A stretch of DNA of 64,000 nucleotides from Arcobacter cloacae. Its GTDB lineage: Bacteria > Campylobacterota > Campylobacteria > Campylobacterales > Arcobacteraceae. The notes under the pieces were generated by a model. The model had not been told where the DNA came from and searched no databases. It saw only the letters and a list, made by a program, of their open reading frames with translations. Of this stretch, positions 25,322 to 33,272 are shown one piece after another (the first letter of the stretch is position 1; each line of letters opens with the position of its first letter). Both the position numbers and the translations under genes were made by a program. The stretch spans positions 1,550,001-1,614,000 of the forward strand of contig NZ_CP053833.1 of assembly GCF_013201935.1 (NCBI RefSeq), read 5' to 3'.

Positions 25322-25969
25322 TTATAATCTAGTAAACTTTCCATCTAACCTATAAACAGTTGAAGTTAAACTCTCTATAAAACTTCTATGGTGAGATACT
25401 ATAATCATTGATTTTTTTATTGAGTTTAGAATCTCAATTATTCTTTTTTCACTTTGTTCATCTAAAGCGTTTGTAGGTTCATCTAAAAGTAGGATTTTTG
25501 GTTTTAGTATTAGTAATCCAGCAAGGGCAACTATTTTTTGTTCTCCTCCACTTAAATCAAAAATTACTCTATCTTTTAAGTGTGTTATTTTTAACTCTTC
25601 TAAAATTTCATTACCTTGAATTAAAGCCTCTTCTTTTGAAACTCCTTTTGCTCTTAATGAAAAAATCACATCTTCTATAACTGTTGGACATAAAAAATGA
25701 TTTGCCACATCTTGAGGAAGATAAGCTATATCATTTCTATAAGTTTTAAACTCTTTTAGATTATTTATTTTGTTATGAAAAATCTCCACATATCCTTCAC
25801 TTGGGCTTATGAGTCCTGCTATGATTTTTAAAAGTGTACTTTTACCACTTCCGTTTGAGCCAATTATTGCTATTTTTTCTTCATGTCCTAAATTTAAATT
25901 TATATTTTTAAATATCTCTTTTTCATCATTTTTGTAAGATATTTCTCTTAAATTAACTGAACAACTCAT
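25322..25969 (-). CDS. nikO: Nickel ECF transporter ATPase NikO
   Basis: Cytoplasmic ABC ATPase of a group I energy-coupling-factor transporter. Walker A GSNGSGKST (near 37-45), signature DLSGGEQKIV near 137, Walker B LLLDEPTNALDE near 158 and H-loop VSHH near 192. The best start is the ATG at 25969, 7 bases after AAAGG; an open TTG two codons upstream has a worse site. 215 residues. It overlaps nikQ by 17 bases and is last in nikK-M-L-Q-O. Sequence cannot separate nickel from cobalt; nickel is inferred from the hyp and hyd genes around it. Confidence 0.85.
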   Translation of the reverse strand: MSCSVNLREISYKNDEKEIFKNINLNLGHEEKIAIIGSNGSGKSTLLKIIAGLISPSEGYVEIFHNKINNLKEFKTYRNDIAYLPQDVANHFLCPTVIEDVIFSLRAKGVSKEEALIQGNEILEELKITHLKDRVIFDLSGGEQKIVALAGLLILKPKILLLDEPTNALDEQSEKRIIEILNSIKKSMIIVSHHRSFIESLTSTVYRLDGKFTRL

Positions 25970-26600
25970 AAACAACCTTTAATAAAATAATAACCACACT
26001 AAAAAACAAAAACTTATCTAAAAATCTAATATTTGAACTATTTAAAAAATAGATTTTATCTACAAATCCTCTTGCATTCATACTATATTTCATATCTTCT
26101 GATTTTTTCAAAGCTTTTATAAAAATCATCGCAAAGATATTTCCATAAGTTTGATAAGTAAACATAGAAGTATTAGCCTTAAAGCCCCTTGCTTTTAAAC
26201 TATCTTTTGTTTTTTTTAAATCAATTAGTAAATAATCAATAAGTGAAATAGTAAAATAAAAAACACTAACTAACTTAGAAGGAAATTTTAAAGAATCCAA
26301 GGCTCTTACAATATCATAACCCTTTGATTTATAAAAAAGAGAAATACTAAATAAAAGTATCAGATTTGTTCTAATAAAAAGCTCTATTGCTTCTGCTTTA
26401 TTTTGAAAAAGAACAAATAAAACCAGAATAATAATAAAAAAATTTAAAAAAAATAGTTTTTTAAAGATATTAAAAATATACCCTTTCTCTTTTATCAAAA
26501 CTATAAAAATAGGAAATAAAAAAAAGTAATTCAACTGAAAAAAAGCCACCAAAATAGAGTATAAAAAAGCAGTTATTAAAGATATTGCTTCTTTTGTCAT
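25953..26600 (-). CDS. nikQ: Nickel ECF transporter transmembrane protein NikQ (CbiQ family)
   Basis: A 215-residue protein with about five membrane segments (residues 5-25, 28-45, 50-68, 105-125, 190-212). The coupling motif for the ATPase is seen as the two short Ala-Arg-Gly helices typical of CbiQ/EcfT, SLKARGFKAN (near 132) and YSMNARGF (near 175). It overlaps nikL by 4 bases and nikO by 17 bases. Couples ATP hydrolysis by NikO to substrate release by NikM. Confidence 0.85.
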   Translation of the reverse strand: MTKEAISLITAFLYSILVAFFQLNYFFLFPIFIVLIKEKGYIFNIFKKLFFLNFFIIILVLFVLFQNKAEAIELFIRTNLILLFSISLFYKSKGYDIVRALDSLKFPSKLVSVFYFTISLIDYLLIDLKKTKDSLKARGFKANTSMFTYQTYGNIFAMIFIKALKKSEDMKYSMNARGFVDKIYFLNSSNIRFLDKFLFFSVVIILLKVVYELFS

Positions 26601-27007
26601 TTTTTAACTTTTTTCAAAACTAAAAAAACTAAAAATATTAAAACAAGTCCTAACAAAATATTAAAATATTTTTTATTCTCTTCTTCTTTTATATGAGTTT
26701 GTAAATTCTCTTGTTTTATATTTGATAATACTAATTTCTCTTTTGCAATATGTCCACCACTTGCATCAACTACAATCTCTATAGCTTTAAGTGTTGGTTT
26801 ATAAATATACTTTCCTTCATCATTTAAAACATCTTCTAAAATAATTTTATCTTCATTTTTTATGAGAAGTTTACATCCTTTACAAGGATTTCCTGAAGCA
26901 AAATAAGAATAAATCTCTAAAGTATCATTTTCATTTGTAACAAAGAGATTTATTTTATGTGCATAAGAAAAATTAAATATTAAACAAAATAAAAATATAT
27001 ATTTCAA
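26597..27007 (-). CDS. nikL: Nickel transporter accessory protein NikL
   Basis: A 136-residue protein with a signal peptide (residues 1-16, ending FSYAH), a small periplasmic beta domain and one C-terminal membrane helix (residues 112-130) ending in Lys residues. Mature NikL-type proteins expose a His at the very N-terminus, as here after SYA. A CKGC motif near residue 41 may add a metal or disulphide site. It lies between nikM and nikQ, the place of NikL or NikN in such operons. Confidence 0.75.
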   Translation of the reverse strand: MKYIFLFCLIFNFSYAHKINLFVTNENDTLEIYSYFASGNPCKGCKLLIKNEDKIILEDVLNDEGKYIYKPTLKAIEIVVDASGGHIAKEKLVLSNIKQENLQTHIKEEENKKYFNILLGLVLIFLVFLVLKKVKK

Positions 27008-27008
27008 A

Positions 27009-27602
27009 TCAAACCTTCAAAATTTTCGGATAGACTTTTTTAATAAATAGAAGTAAAAACATACTTACTATTCCTTCTATAATCATAGTTATAATATTAA
27101 CCGAAAAGATACTAAAAGCTGCATAATTAAACTCTTCTTTTGAAAAATATAATATTAAAGTTAAAAATAACGTAGCAAAAAATGTACCTAAAAAACCTAC
27201 TAAAAAGAATTTTATTTTCTCATTTAGATTTTTTACTATTTGTAAATTATATAAATAATAAATTATCACAGCAGGTGCTGCCATTATAAATAGATTTACT
27301 CCAAGACTTGAAATGCCACCATATCCTAAAAGTAAAGCTTGTAAAAGTAGTGCCACAAAAATAGCTACAAAACTACTCCAAGAGATAAGTATTCCAATAA
27401 CACCTAAAAGTATAAGATGTATTTGAGTAACACCAAAAGGTATATGAATAAATGAAGCTATAAAAAACATAGCACTTGCTACTGCTGTAAGTGAAATATC
27501 TTCATTCTTCAACTCTTTTATAGCTTTAAAAAGTGCAAGTGCTGAAACAGCACTTACAATAATAGTAGTCTCTAAACTTAAAACACCATCTGATATATGC
27601 AT
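27009..27602 (-). CDS. nikM: Nickel ECF transporter substrate-specific protein NikM
   Basis: A 197-residue integral membrane protein starting MHISDGVLS. In CbiM/NikM the first residues Met1, His2 and a later His bind the metal, so this start is fixed by function. Six or so hydrophobic helices follow, with SFIHIPFGVTQIHLILLGVIG (near 50-70), which holds the conserved His residues of the binding site. It follows nikK by one base and precedes nikL by one base. Confidence 0.9.
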   Translation of the reverse strand: MHISDGVLSLETTIIVSAVSALALFKAIKELKNEDISLTAVASAMFFIASFIHIPFGVTQIHLILLGVIGILISWSSFVAIFVALLLQALLLGYGGISSLGVNLFIMAAPAVIIYYLYNLQIVKNLNEKIKFFLVGFLGTFFATLFLTLILYFSKEEFNYAAFSIFSVNIITMIIEGIVSMFLLLFIKKVYPKILKV

Positions 27603-27603
27603 A

Positions 27604-28329
27604 TTAGTAAGCTTTTATCCACATTAATGCACCATTTTCAATAGGATACATTTTTCCATCAGTGTGCTTTAACTCACCCTCTTCTATTAGTGCTGCAAAT
27701 CCCCACCAACCTTTATGATTCATAACAAATGAAAAAACTCCATTATCATCAGTTTTTACAACTTGCGTTATATGTGCATCACTGGCAGTTTCTAAACCAA
27801 ATTCATTATATAGTTCAACTTCAACTTCTACATTTGAAGCAGGTTTTCCATCATGTAAAACTTTCCCTTGAAACAAATTTCCAGCATAAAGTGCAAATGG
27901 TTTTACCATAGGAATAATCTCATATTTTAAACCAACAGGCTCATCCCAACCATCTTCAAGACCAAAAGAACTGATAACTACTTTCGGAACATGAGAAATA
28001 AATTTTTCTTCTGAAGGTTCAAAATATGGTTGTGGTTGTACAAAAAACTTATAAACTCCTGGAGTTTTTATATCATAAGAACTACTCCAAGCTTTGTGGT
28101 CAAACTTTTTTGTTTCGTTTAGTGGTAAAGTTTTATCTAAACTATTTAAATATAATTTTGGTTTTTCCATTGTCATACCACTTTGCTCAAAAGGATGAAT
28201 AAATGAGATATCAAAATCTACTTTTGTTTTACTTTTATCTGAAATGTTGTCACTGCTTGGCAAAAAAGTTAAAAAGTGTGCATTTGCTAAAACTGCTAAT
28301 CCTAAAGTCAATGTTGCTATTTTTTTCAT
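27604..28329 (-). CDS. nikK: Periplasmic DUF4198 protein NikK
   Basis: A 241-residue protein with signal peptide MKKIATLTLGLAVLANA and a mature N-terminus starting with His (HFLTFLPS), which DUF4198 proteins use for nickel. The rest is a two-domain beta protein: FDISFIHPFEQSGM near 40-53 and a C-terminal Ig-like domain, GKPASNVEVEVELYNE to NHKGWWGFAAL. In NikKLMQO operons the protein feeds nickel to NikM. First gene of the operon; AGGAAA lies before the ATG and a TATAAT box upstream. Confidence 0.85.
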   Translation of the reverse strand: MKKIATLTLGLAVLANAHFLTFLPSSDNISDKSKTKVDFDISFIHPFEQSGMTMEKPKLYLNSLDKTLPLNETKKFDHKAWSSSYDIKTPGVYKFFVQPQPYFEPSEEKFISHVPKVVISSFGLEDGWDEPVGLKYEIIPMVKPFALYAGNLFQGKVLHDGKPASNVEVEVELYNEFGLETASDAHITQVVKTDDNGVFSFVMNHKGWWGFAALIEEGELKHTDGKMYPIENGALMWIKAY

Positions 28330-28358
28330 AATATTTCCTATTTATTGAATTTTGAGTG

Positions 28359-28364
28359 ATTATA
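28359..28364 (-). promoter_or_regulatory. Candidate -10 box of the nik operon
   Basis: TATAAT on the minus strand, 30 bases before the nikK start; the upstream sequence is AT-rich without a clear -35, as is usual for the main sigma factor of Campylobacterota. Confidence 0.45.
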
Positions 28365-28654
28365 TATATGAAGTTGTTATATTAGTATAAATTTTCATAT
28401 TCACTTAGTTATTTTTAGAACAGAAAATAGACAATTTGGGAATTTGAAAATATTTTATAAATTTTTATAATTTTATAAATCCAAAAATTTTAACTATTTA
28501 TAAAAAAAAATTTTTCTTTAAATAACTATAAATAGGTATCTTAAGTTATATTATTATAAATATAATTTATATTTCAATAATATTACTTTTTTATAATATT
28601 ATATTTTTGTACCTATTTTATGGTATTTTTATAAATTTATTTAAGTTATTATTT

Positions 28655-28663
28655 TGCTATTAT
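28655..28663 (+). promoter_or_regulatory. Extended -10 promoter of the chemoreceptor gene
   Basis: TGC-TATTAT fits an extended -10 element and would start transcription about 38 bases before the ATG, which itself has a strong GGAGG site (28696-28700). Confidence 0.45.
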
Positions 28664-28707
28664 GATATAAATTATCAATTATCTTATGAACCTTTGGAGG
28701 TCTTGCT

Positions 28708-30567
28708 ATGCTAAATAATCTTTCTACCAAGAAGAAATTGATGCTTTTACCCATTACATTTGTAGTAATTGTAATTGTCTGTGCTTTTGTATTTAGTTAT
28801 TTTAATCAAATAACTAATCAAAGAATTAAAACTGCCACACAAACAGATGTTTTTATACAACATGTTTTAAAGGGAAGAATTTCGGTATATCAATTTTTAA
28901 GAGTTCCATCAGAACAAAACGCTCAAAAAGTTAAAAGTGACTTTAAAGAGTTAGATAACTCTGTTGAAAACTTAAAGCCTTTATTAACAAAAAAAGAAAA
29001 TATTGATTTAAGTAATCAAATTTTGAAATTATCTGCTGATTATATCTCTAATTTTGATAAATTTTATCAAAAAAGAATTAACGATTATAATAATGGTATA
29101 CAAAATGAAAGTGCTGAAATTTTAGCTATTATCAAACAAATGGTAAGTGTAGGATTAGAACTTGAAGAAAAATTAGCGCTTATAAATAAAAATGCTATAG
29201 AATTAAAATCTAAATCAGAAAAAACTATGACTATGGTTTTAATCTTAATCGCAATAATTTCTATAATGATTTTCGTAAGCTTTTCTATAATTTTATCAAA
29301 TCAATTAATCAACTCTTTAAAAAATTTCCAAAATGGACTATTGAGTTTCTTTGGTTATGTAAATAAAGAGAACTCAACTGTTGAAATGTTAGATGATAAG
29401 TCTGAAGATGAATTTGGAAATATGGCAAAAATTGTAAATGAAAATATTTTAAAAACGAAAAAAACTATTGATTCTGATAATAAATTTTTAGATGAAATAA
29501 ATGAAGTTGTACAAGTTGTAAGAAATGGATATTTAAACAAAAGACTTGAAAATAAGGTTGAATCTGAAAGTATGGAAAAACTTAGAATTCATATAAATGA
29601 GATGTTATATAGTTTACAACTTCGAGTTTGTACAAATATCAATGATATCTCTTATGCCCTAGAAAGATATGCAAAACTTGACTTTACACACAGAATCAAA
29701 GGTTGTAATAGTGGTGTTACAGTTGGTTTAAATAACTTAGCAGATATTATAAATAGTATGCTTGTAGAAAATAAATCAAATGGTTTAACCCTAGATGTAA
29801 GTAGTGTAATTTTATTAAATAATGTTGATATTCTAAATAAAAACTCAAATGAAGCAGCTGCTGCACTTGAAGAAACAGCTGCTGCTGTTGAAGAAATTTC
29901 TAGTAATATTTCAAATAATACAGACAACATTATTCAAATGTCAAAATTAGCTTCAAATGTTACAAACTCTGTAACAAAAGGTGAAACCCTAGCAAGCCAA
30001 ACAACTGAAGCTATGAATGAAATAGATAAAGAGGTAAATGCAATAAATGAAGCCATAACTGTAATTGATCAAATTGCTTTTCAAACAAATATTTTATCTC
30101 TAAATGCAGCCGTTGAAGCAGCAACTGCTGGAGAAGCTGGAAAAGGATTTGCTGTTGTTGCTCAAGAAGTTAGAAATCTAGCAAGTAGAAGTGCAGAAGC
30201 TGCAAAAGAGATAAAAGATTTAGTTGAAAATGCTACAAAAAAAGCTGATCAAGGAAAAAAAATCTCTGAAGATATGATAAGCGGATATAAAGCCTTAAAT
30301 GAAGATATTATTCAAACTATTGATTTAATCAAAGGTGTTGAGTCTTCAAGTAAAGAGCAACTTGCAGGAATAGAGCAAATAAATCATGCTATTAACTCTT
30401 TAGACCAACAAACTCAACAAAATGCACAAATAGCTTCACAAACATATAGTGTTGCAACACAAACAGATACTATTGCAAAACTTATTGTTTCAAATGCAAA
30501 TGCAAAAGAGTTTATTGGAAAGGATGAAGTAAAAGCTAAAACTTTAGATGATAAAATCTCTTTATGA
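28708..30567 (+). CDS. Methyl-accepting chemotaxis protein
   Basis: A 619-residue chemoreceptor. Membrane segments at about 12-30 and 174-196 enclose a periplasmic helical bundle of about 140 residues, consistent with a four-helix or HBM sensor. Weak HAMP-like helices and a long linker (200-390) lead to the signalling domain (400-600), whose hairpin tip is [32 protein letters not shown] written in part here: [14 protein letters not shown] and [15 protein letters not shown]. The ligand cannot be told. Adjacent to the nik operon but on the other strand, with its own promoter. The stop overlaps the next gene by 4 bases. Confidence 0.93.
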   Translation: MLNNLSTKKKLMLLPITFVVIVIVCAFVFSYFNQITNQRIKTATQTDVFIQHVLKGRISVYQFLRVPSEQNAQKVKSDFKELDNSVENLKPLLTKKENIDLSNQILKLSADYISNFDKFYQKRINDYNNGIQNESAEILAIIKQMVSVGLELEEKLALINKNAIELKSKSEKTMTMVLILIAIISIMIFVSFSIILSNQLINSLKNFQNGLLSFFGYVNKENSTVEMLDDKSEDEFGNMAKIVNENILKTKKTIDSDNKFLDEINEVVQVVRNGYLNKRLENKVESESMEKLRIHINEMLYSLQLRVCTNINDISYALERYAKLDFTHRIKGCNSGVTVGLNNLADIINSMLVENKSNGLTLDVSSVILLNNVDILNKNSNEAAAALEETAAAVEEISSNISNNTDNIIQMSKLASNVTNSVTKGETLASQTTEAMNEIDKEVNAINEAITVIDQIAFQTNILSLNAAVEAATAGEAGKGFAVVAQEVRNLASRSAEAAKEIKDLVENATKKADQGKKISEDMISGYKALNEDIIQTIDLIKGVESSSKEQLAGIEQINHAINSLDQQTQQNAQIASQTYSVATQTDTIAKLIVSNANAKEFIGKDEVKAKTLDDKISL

Positions 30568-31196
30568 TTTGTAAACATTGTAAAAACCATACTTTTTATC
30601 AACTTCAAAATGAATATATAAAATGCAAAATTTGTGCAAAAAAATATTCACTAAAAAAACTAAAAACCGATGAGAATATTCTTATTGGTTTTTGGCAAAA
30701 TAAAACCGCTTTAGAACTTTCAAAAGAGTTAAATTTAAACTATAAAACAATAAAAACAAGATTTGATGAAATACGATATAAACTCTCAAAATTTTTAGAA
30801 GAAGAGTATTTTAAAATGCCTAAAGATTATAGTGAATATGAAGAGTTTTATTACTTCTCAAAAAAACAAAAACTACTAAATGTAAAATCCTTATATGAAG
30901 CCGTAAACATAATAGGTTTTTACTCAAATGAAAAGGTTTATACTCTTTTAATGCCAAATTTAAAACACCGACGTGAATCTAAAAATGAAGGATTTGAAGA
31001 GTATTTAAACTGGCATAAAATCTACTCAAAAGAGTCATATAAAACAAAATTATATGATTTTTGGAGATTTTTAGAAGAGAACCTAAAAAAATATAAAGGT
31101 GTAGAATATGACACCTTTTTTTTCTATTTAAAAGAGTGTGAATTTAAGTTTAATTATGAAAAAGAGGAGCAATTAGAGATTCTAAAAAATCTGTAA
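30564..31196 (+). CDS. IS1595/ISXO2 transposase-derived protein lacking the catalytic core
   Basis: A 210-residue protein. Two CxxC pairs (C3/C6 and C21/C24) form a zinc ribbon, then [22 protein letters not shown] is a helix-turn-helix; this order is that of the N-terminus of IS1595-type transposases. The end, [18 protein letters not shown] and [14 protein letters not shown], matches the family's closing block (FWS-x-L-K ... G-V ... L-x-E-x-x-F-R-F-N). The middle, where the DDE residues should be, is short and lacks them. It overlaps the chemoreceptor by 4 bases and has normal codon use and a terminator, so it looks domesticated, perhaps as a DNA-binding regulator. No terminal inverted repeats are visible. 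Confidence 0.6.
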   Translation: MICKHCKNHTFYQLQNEYIKCKICAKKYSLKKLKTDENILIGFWQNKTALELSKELNLNYKTIKTRFDEIRYKLSKFLEEEYFKMPKDYSEYEEFYYFSKKQKLLNVKSLYEAVNIIGFYSNEKVYTLLMPNLKHRRESKNEGFEEYLNWHKIYSKESYKTKLYDFWRFLEENLKKYKGVEYDTFFFYLKECEFKFNYEKEEQLEILKNL

Positions 31197-31210
31197 TTGC
31201 TCCTTTTTTT
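31166..31210 (+). terminator. Rho-independent terminator after the chemoreceptor operon
   Basis: GGAGCAATTA (31166-31175) pairs with TAATTGCTCC (31194-31203) around an 18-base loop, followed by seven T. The left arm lies inside the 3' end of the transposase-derived gene. Confidence 0.85.
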
Positions 31211-31215
31211 AGATG

Positions 31216-32451
31216 CTATTTTCCTAATTTACCTGCCAAAAATCCGCTAGAAAAAGACCATTGAAGATTATATCCACCACATGGTCCATCTATATTCACA
31301 ACTTCCCCACAAAAATATAAACCATCTACTATTTTACTTTGCATAGTTTTAGAATCAATCTGTTTTAAATCAACTCCACCTCTTGTTATCATGGCGTTTT
31401 TAAATCCTTCATGTCCTATTATTGTAAAAGGTGTCCAAGCTAAAGTTTTGATTAGTTTTTCTCTTTTAAACCCTTCAATTTGTTTAAATCTCAAATTTGT
31501 ATCTATTTGGCAAATATTTAAGATTTCAGTTGCAACACTTGTTGCAAGTAGAGTTTCTAAATTTTCTAAGATAGTATGTGTTGGATTTTTTCCTATTTCG
31601 TTTTTTAGATGCTTATATATCTCTTCTTCATTTTTACCTTTTAAAAAGCTAATTAAAAGAGGTACTTCATTATGTTTTTCTAAAATTGGAGTGATTTCTC
31701 TAGCAAAATCCAAAATAACAGGACCTCTTAATCCCTCTTTTGTAAAAATCAAATCACCCGTTAGCTTTAAATTTTTATATTTTGGAATATTAACTTTTAA
31801 AATAGCTTTTGCAATAGTATCAGCAACACAAGAAGCAAAATTTTTCTCTTTTGTAATAAGTGGCATCATAGCAGGATGTGTTGAAGTAACAGTGTGTCCA
31901 AACTCTTTTGCATAAATATATCCATCACCAGTTGCCCCTAAAGTTGGATAACCTAAGCCTCCTGTTGCAATGATGATATTTTTTGATTTGTAGATTTTAT
32001 CTTTTGAAGTTATAATAAAAGTATCATCCTCTTTTTTTATGTTTTGTATAGCAACTGAGCATTCAATATCAACACCAACTCTTTTTAATTCTTCATCTAA
32101 AGCACTCAAAATAATACTAGAACTATGGTTTACAGGAAATACTCTAAACCCATCTCGTGCAATTGTTTCAACTCCAATTTTTGCAAAAAAATCTCTTAAA
32201 TCATTTGCATCAAAAACTTCTAATGCATGGCTCATAAATCTGCCATTTTTACCAAACTTTGCCATAAATTCATCGGTTGTTAGAGTATTTGTAAGATTAC
32301 ATTTTCCTCCACCAGTTGCTTTTAGTTTTGAAGCGATTTTTGGAAGTTTTTCAAGAAGTAAAACGTGATTTTTTTCACTAGCACAACTAATACTGGCTTT
32401 TATTCCTGATGGACCACCACCAAGAACTATACAATCATAAATATTATTCAA
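31216..32451 (-). CDS. HI0933/YhiN-family flavoprotein (NAD(P)/FAD-dependent oxidoreductase)
   Basis: A 411-residue soluble FAD protein. The Rossmann motif GGGPSGIKASISCA is at residues 11-24, LLEKLPKIASKLKATGGGKCNLTN follows in part (KLKATGGGKCN near 42-52), ATGGLGYPTLGATGDGY near 165 is the second conserved block, and the FAD-closing block is GLYFCGEVVNIDG with CGGYNLQWSFSSG near 385-405. Relatives include BaiN and YhiN, whose substrates are mostly unknown. It has no cofactor-partner gene nearby. Convergent with the chemoreceptor operon. Confidence 0.9.
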   Translation of the reverse strand: MNNIYDCIVLGGGPSGIKASISCASEKNHVLLLEKLPKIASKLKATGGGKCNLTNTLTTDEFMAKFGKNGRFMSHALEVFDANDLRDFFAKIGVETIARDGFRVFPVNHSSSIILSALDEELKRVGVDIECSVAIQNIKKEDDTFIITSKDKIYKSKNIIIATGGLGYPTLGATGDGYIYAKEFGHTVTSTHPAMMPLITKEKNFASCVADTIAKAILKVNIPKYKNLKLTGDLIFTKEGLRGPVILDFAREITPILEKHNEVPLLISFLKGKNEEEIYKHLKNEIGKNPTHTILENLETLLATSVATEILNICQIDTNLRFKQIEGFKREKLIKTLAWTPFTIIGHEGFKNAMITRGGVDLKQIDSKTMQSKIVDGLYFCGEVVNIDGPCGGYNLQWSFSSGFLAGKLGK

Positions 32452-32474
32452 ATTATTCTCTTTATTTATATTTT

Positions 32475-32552
32475 TTAAAAAAAGTAGGTTTTTAACATAT
32501 CTGCTAAAATATATAACACTAGCAAAGCAAAAATTATCTTACTATAATTCAT
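32475..32552 (-). CDS. Possible 25-residue single-helix membrane peptide
   Basis: An ORF of 25 codons lies in the gap between the DUF481 gene and the flavoprotein gene on the same strand. It starts with ATG ten bases after AGGA and reads MNYSKIIFALLVLYILADML plus KTYFF, a single hydrophobic helix with a short polar N-terminus and an aromatic, positively charged end. Size, ribosome site and hydrophobic makeup fit known small membrane proteins; there is no homology evidence. It could be chance in AT-rich DNA, where Ile, Leu and Phe codons are common. Confidence 0.35.
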   Translation of the reverse strand: MNYSKIIFALLVLYILADMLKTYFF

Positions 32553-32564
32553 AATATTCAAATC

Positions 32565-33272
32565 CTAAAAATCCATAATCAAAGAGGTTAAAAACTTTCT
32601 ATCTGTCTTTTCTTTTTCAGTTTTGTTTATATGGTCAAGCCTATAACTAACTCCTAAAGAGAGATTTTTTGTCATTTTTACAGCTAATGATGATTCACTT
32701 GAAATAAAATATTTTTCACTATCTTCTAAAGATATCAAATAATTTAACATCTGTTTAAATTCTAAATTTTCATTTATTTTATATCTATAATTTATTTCAC
32801 TTCTTGGAGCAATATATTCATCTTTTGTAGAATCACTATATTTATCAAAGGCATAATCTAATCCACCTTGAATATCTAAAGTTTGAACCTCATCTTCAAA
32901 AAACTTATACCCAATACCAGGACCTATATTTAATCTATAATCATAATCAGAAAATTGATCTTTTACATAATTTGCTCCAATATATGAATAAACTTTATTG
33001 CTTAACATATGATGATAATCTATTTCTATATCATATTTATTAGCTGATTTTTGTTCATTATTTTCACTATATAAAGCACTTCCTTTTGCTTTGAAACTTC
33101 CTTTTTCTGAAATTTTTGTCATTGTTTCAAGTTTTGCTGAAAAAGTGTTTGTATTACTATTTCCACTTGTTTTAACGTAAGATAACTCTAAATGCTTATC
33201 AAAATTTAAAGCAAAACAAGAGCTTGTAATAATAGATAAAATAGAAATTTGTTTAATAAAAGTTTTCATCAA
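32565..33272 (-). CDS. DUF481 (YdiY-like) outer-membrane beta-barrel protein
   Basis: A 235-residue exported protein. A signal peptide ends near residue 22 (SSCFA). The mature part alternates hydrophobic and polar residues in strands of about ten, starting LELSYVKTSGNSNTNTFSAK, the N-terminal hallmark of DUF481, and closing with a terminal Phe (SLIMDF), the outer-membrane assembly signal. Family function is unknown; members are salt- or acid-induced in some bacteria. The first ATG overlaps the radical SAM stop by 4 bases, so the two are co-translated. Confidence 0.85.
   Translation of the reverse strand: MMKTFIKQISILSIITSSCFALNFDKHLELSYVKTSGNSNTNTFSAKLETMTKISEKGSFKAKGSALYSENNEQKSANKYDIEIDYHHMLSNKVYSYIGANYVKDQFSDYDYRLNIGPGIGYKFFEDEVQTLDIQGGLDYAFDKYSDSTKDEYIAPRSEINYRYKINENLEFKQMLNYLISLEDSEKYFISSESSLAVKMTKNLSLGVSYRLDHINKTEKEKTDRKFLTSLIMDF

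Larger units (their letters stand above)
28330..28707. other. Divergent intergenic region nikK / chemoreceptor
   Basis: A 378-base stretch, extremely AT-rich, with no open frame of note. It holds a candidate -10 for nikK near 28360 and an extended -10 for the chemoreceptor near 28658. A 9-base inverted repeat AAATAGGTA / TACCTATTT (28530-28538 and 28610-28618) flanks an AT-only core of 71 bases. I looked for the NikR operator seen in Helicobacter and found no convincing copy. Confidence 0.6.

Noticed and set aside
28530-28618. Inverted repeat AAATAGGTA / TACCTATTT around an AT-only core before the nik operon
   Set aside because: The arms are 71 bases apart and the region is nearly pure A/T, so neither an operator nor a NikR site can be supported.
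31391-31915. 174-codon open frame on the plus strand
   Set aside because: It is antisense to the conserved FAD protein, has no ribosome site, and its composition (Phe, Ser, Ile) is what the reverse strand of an AT-rich gene gives.
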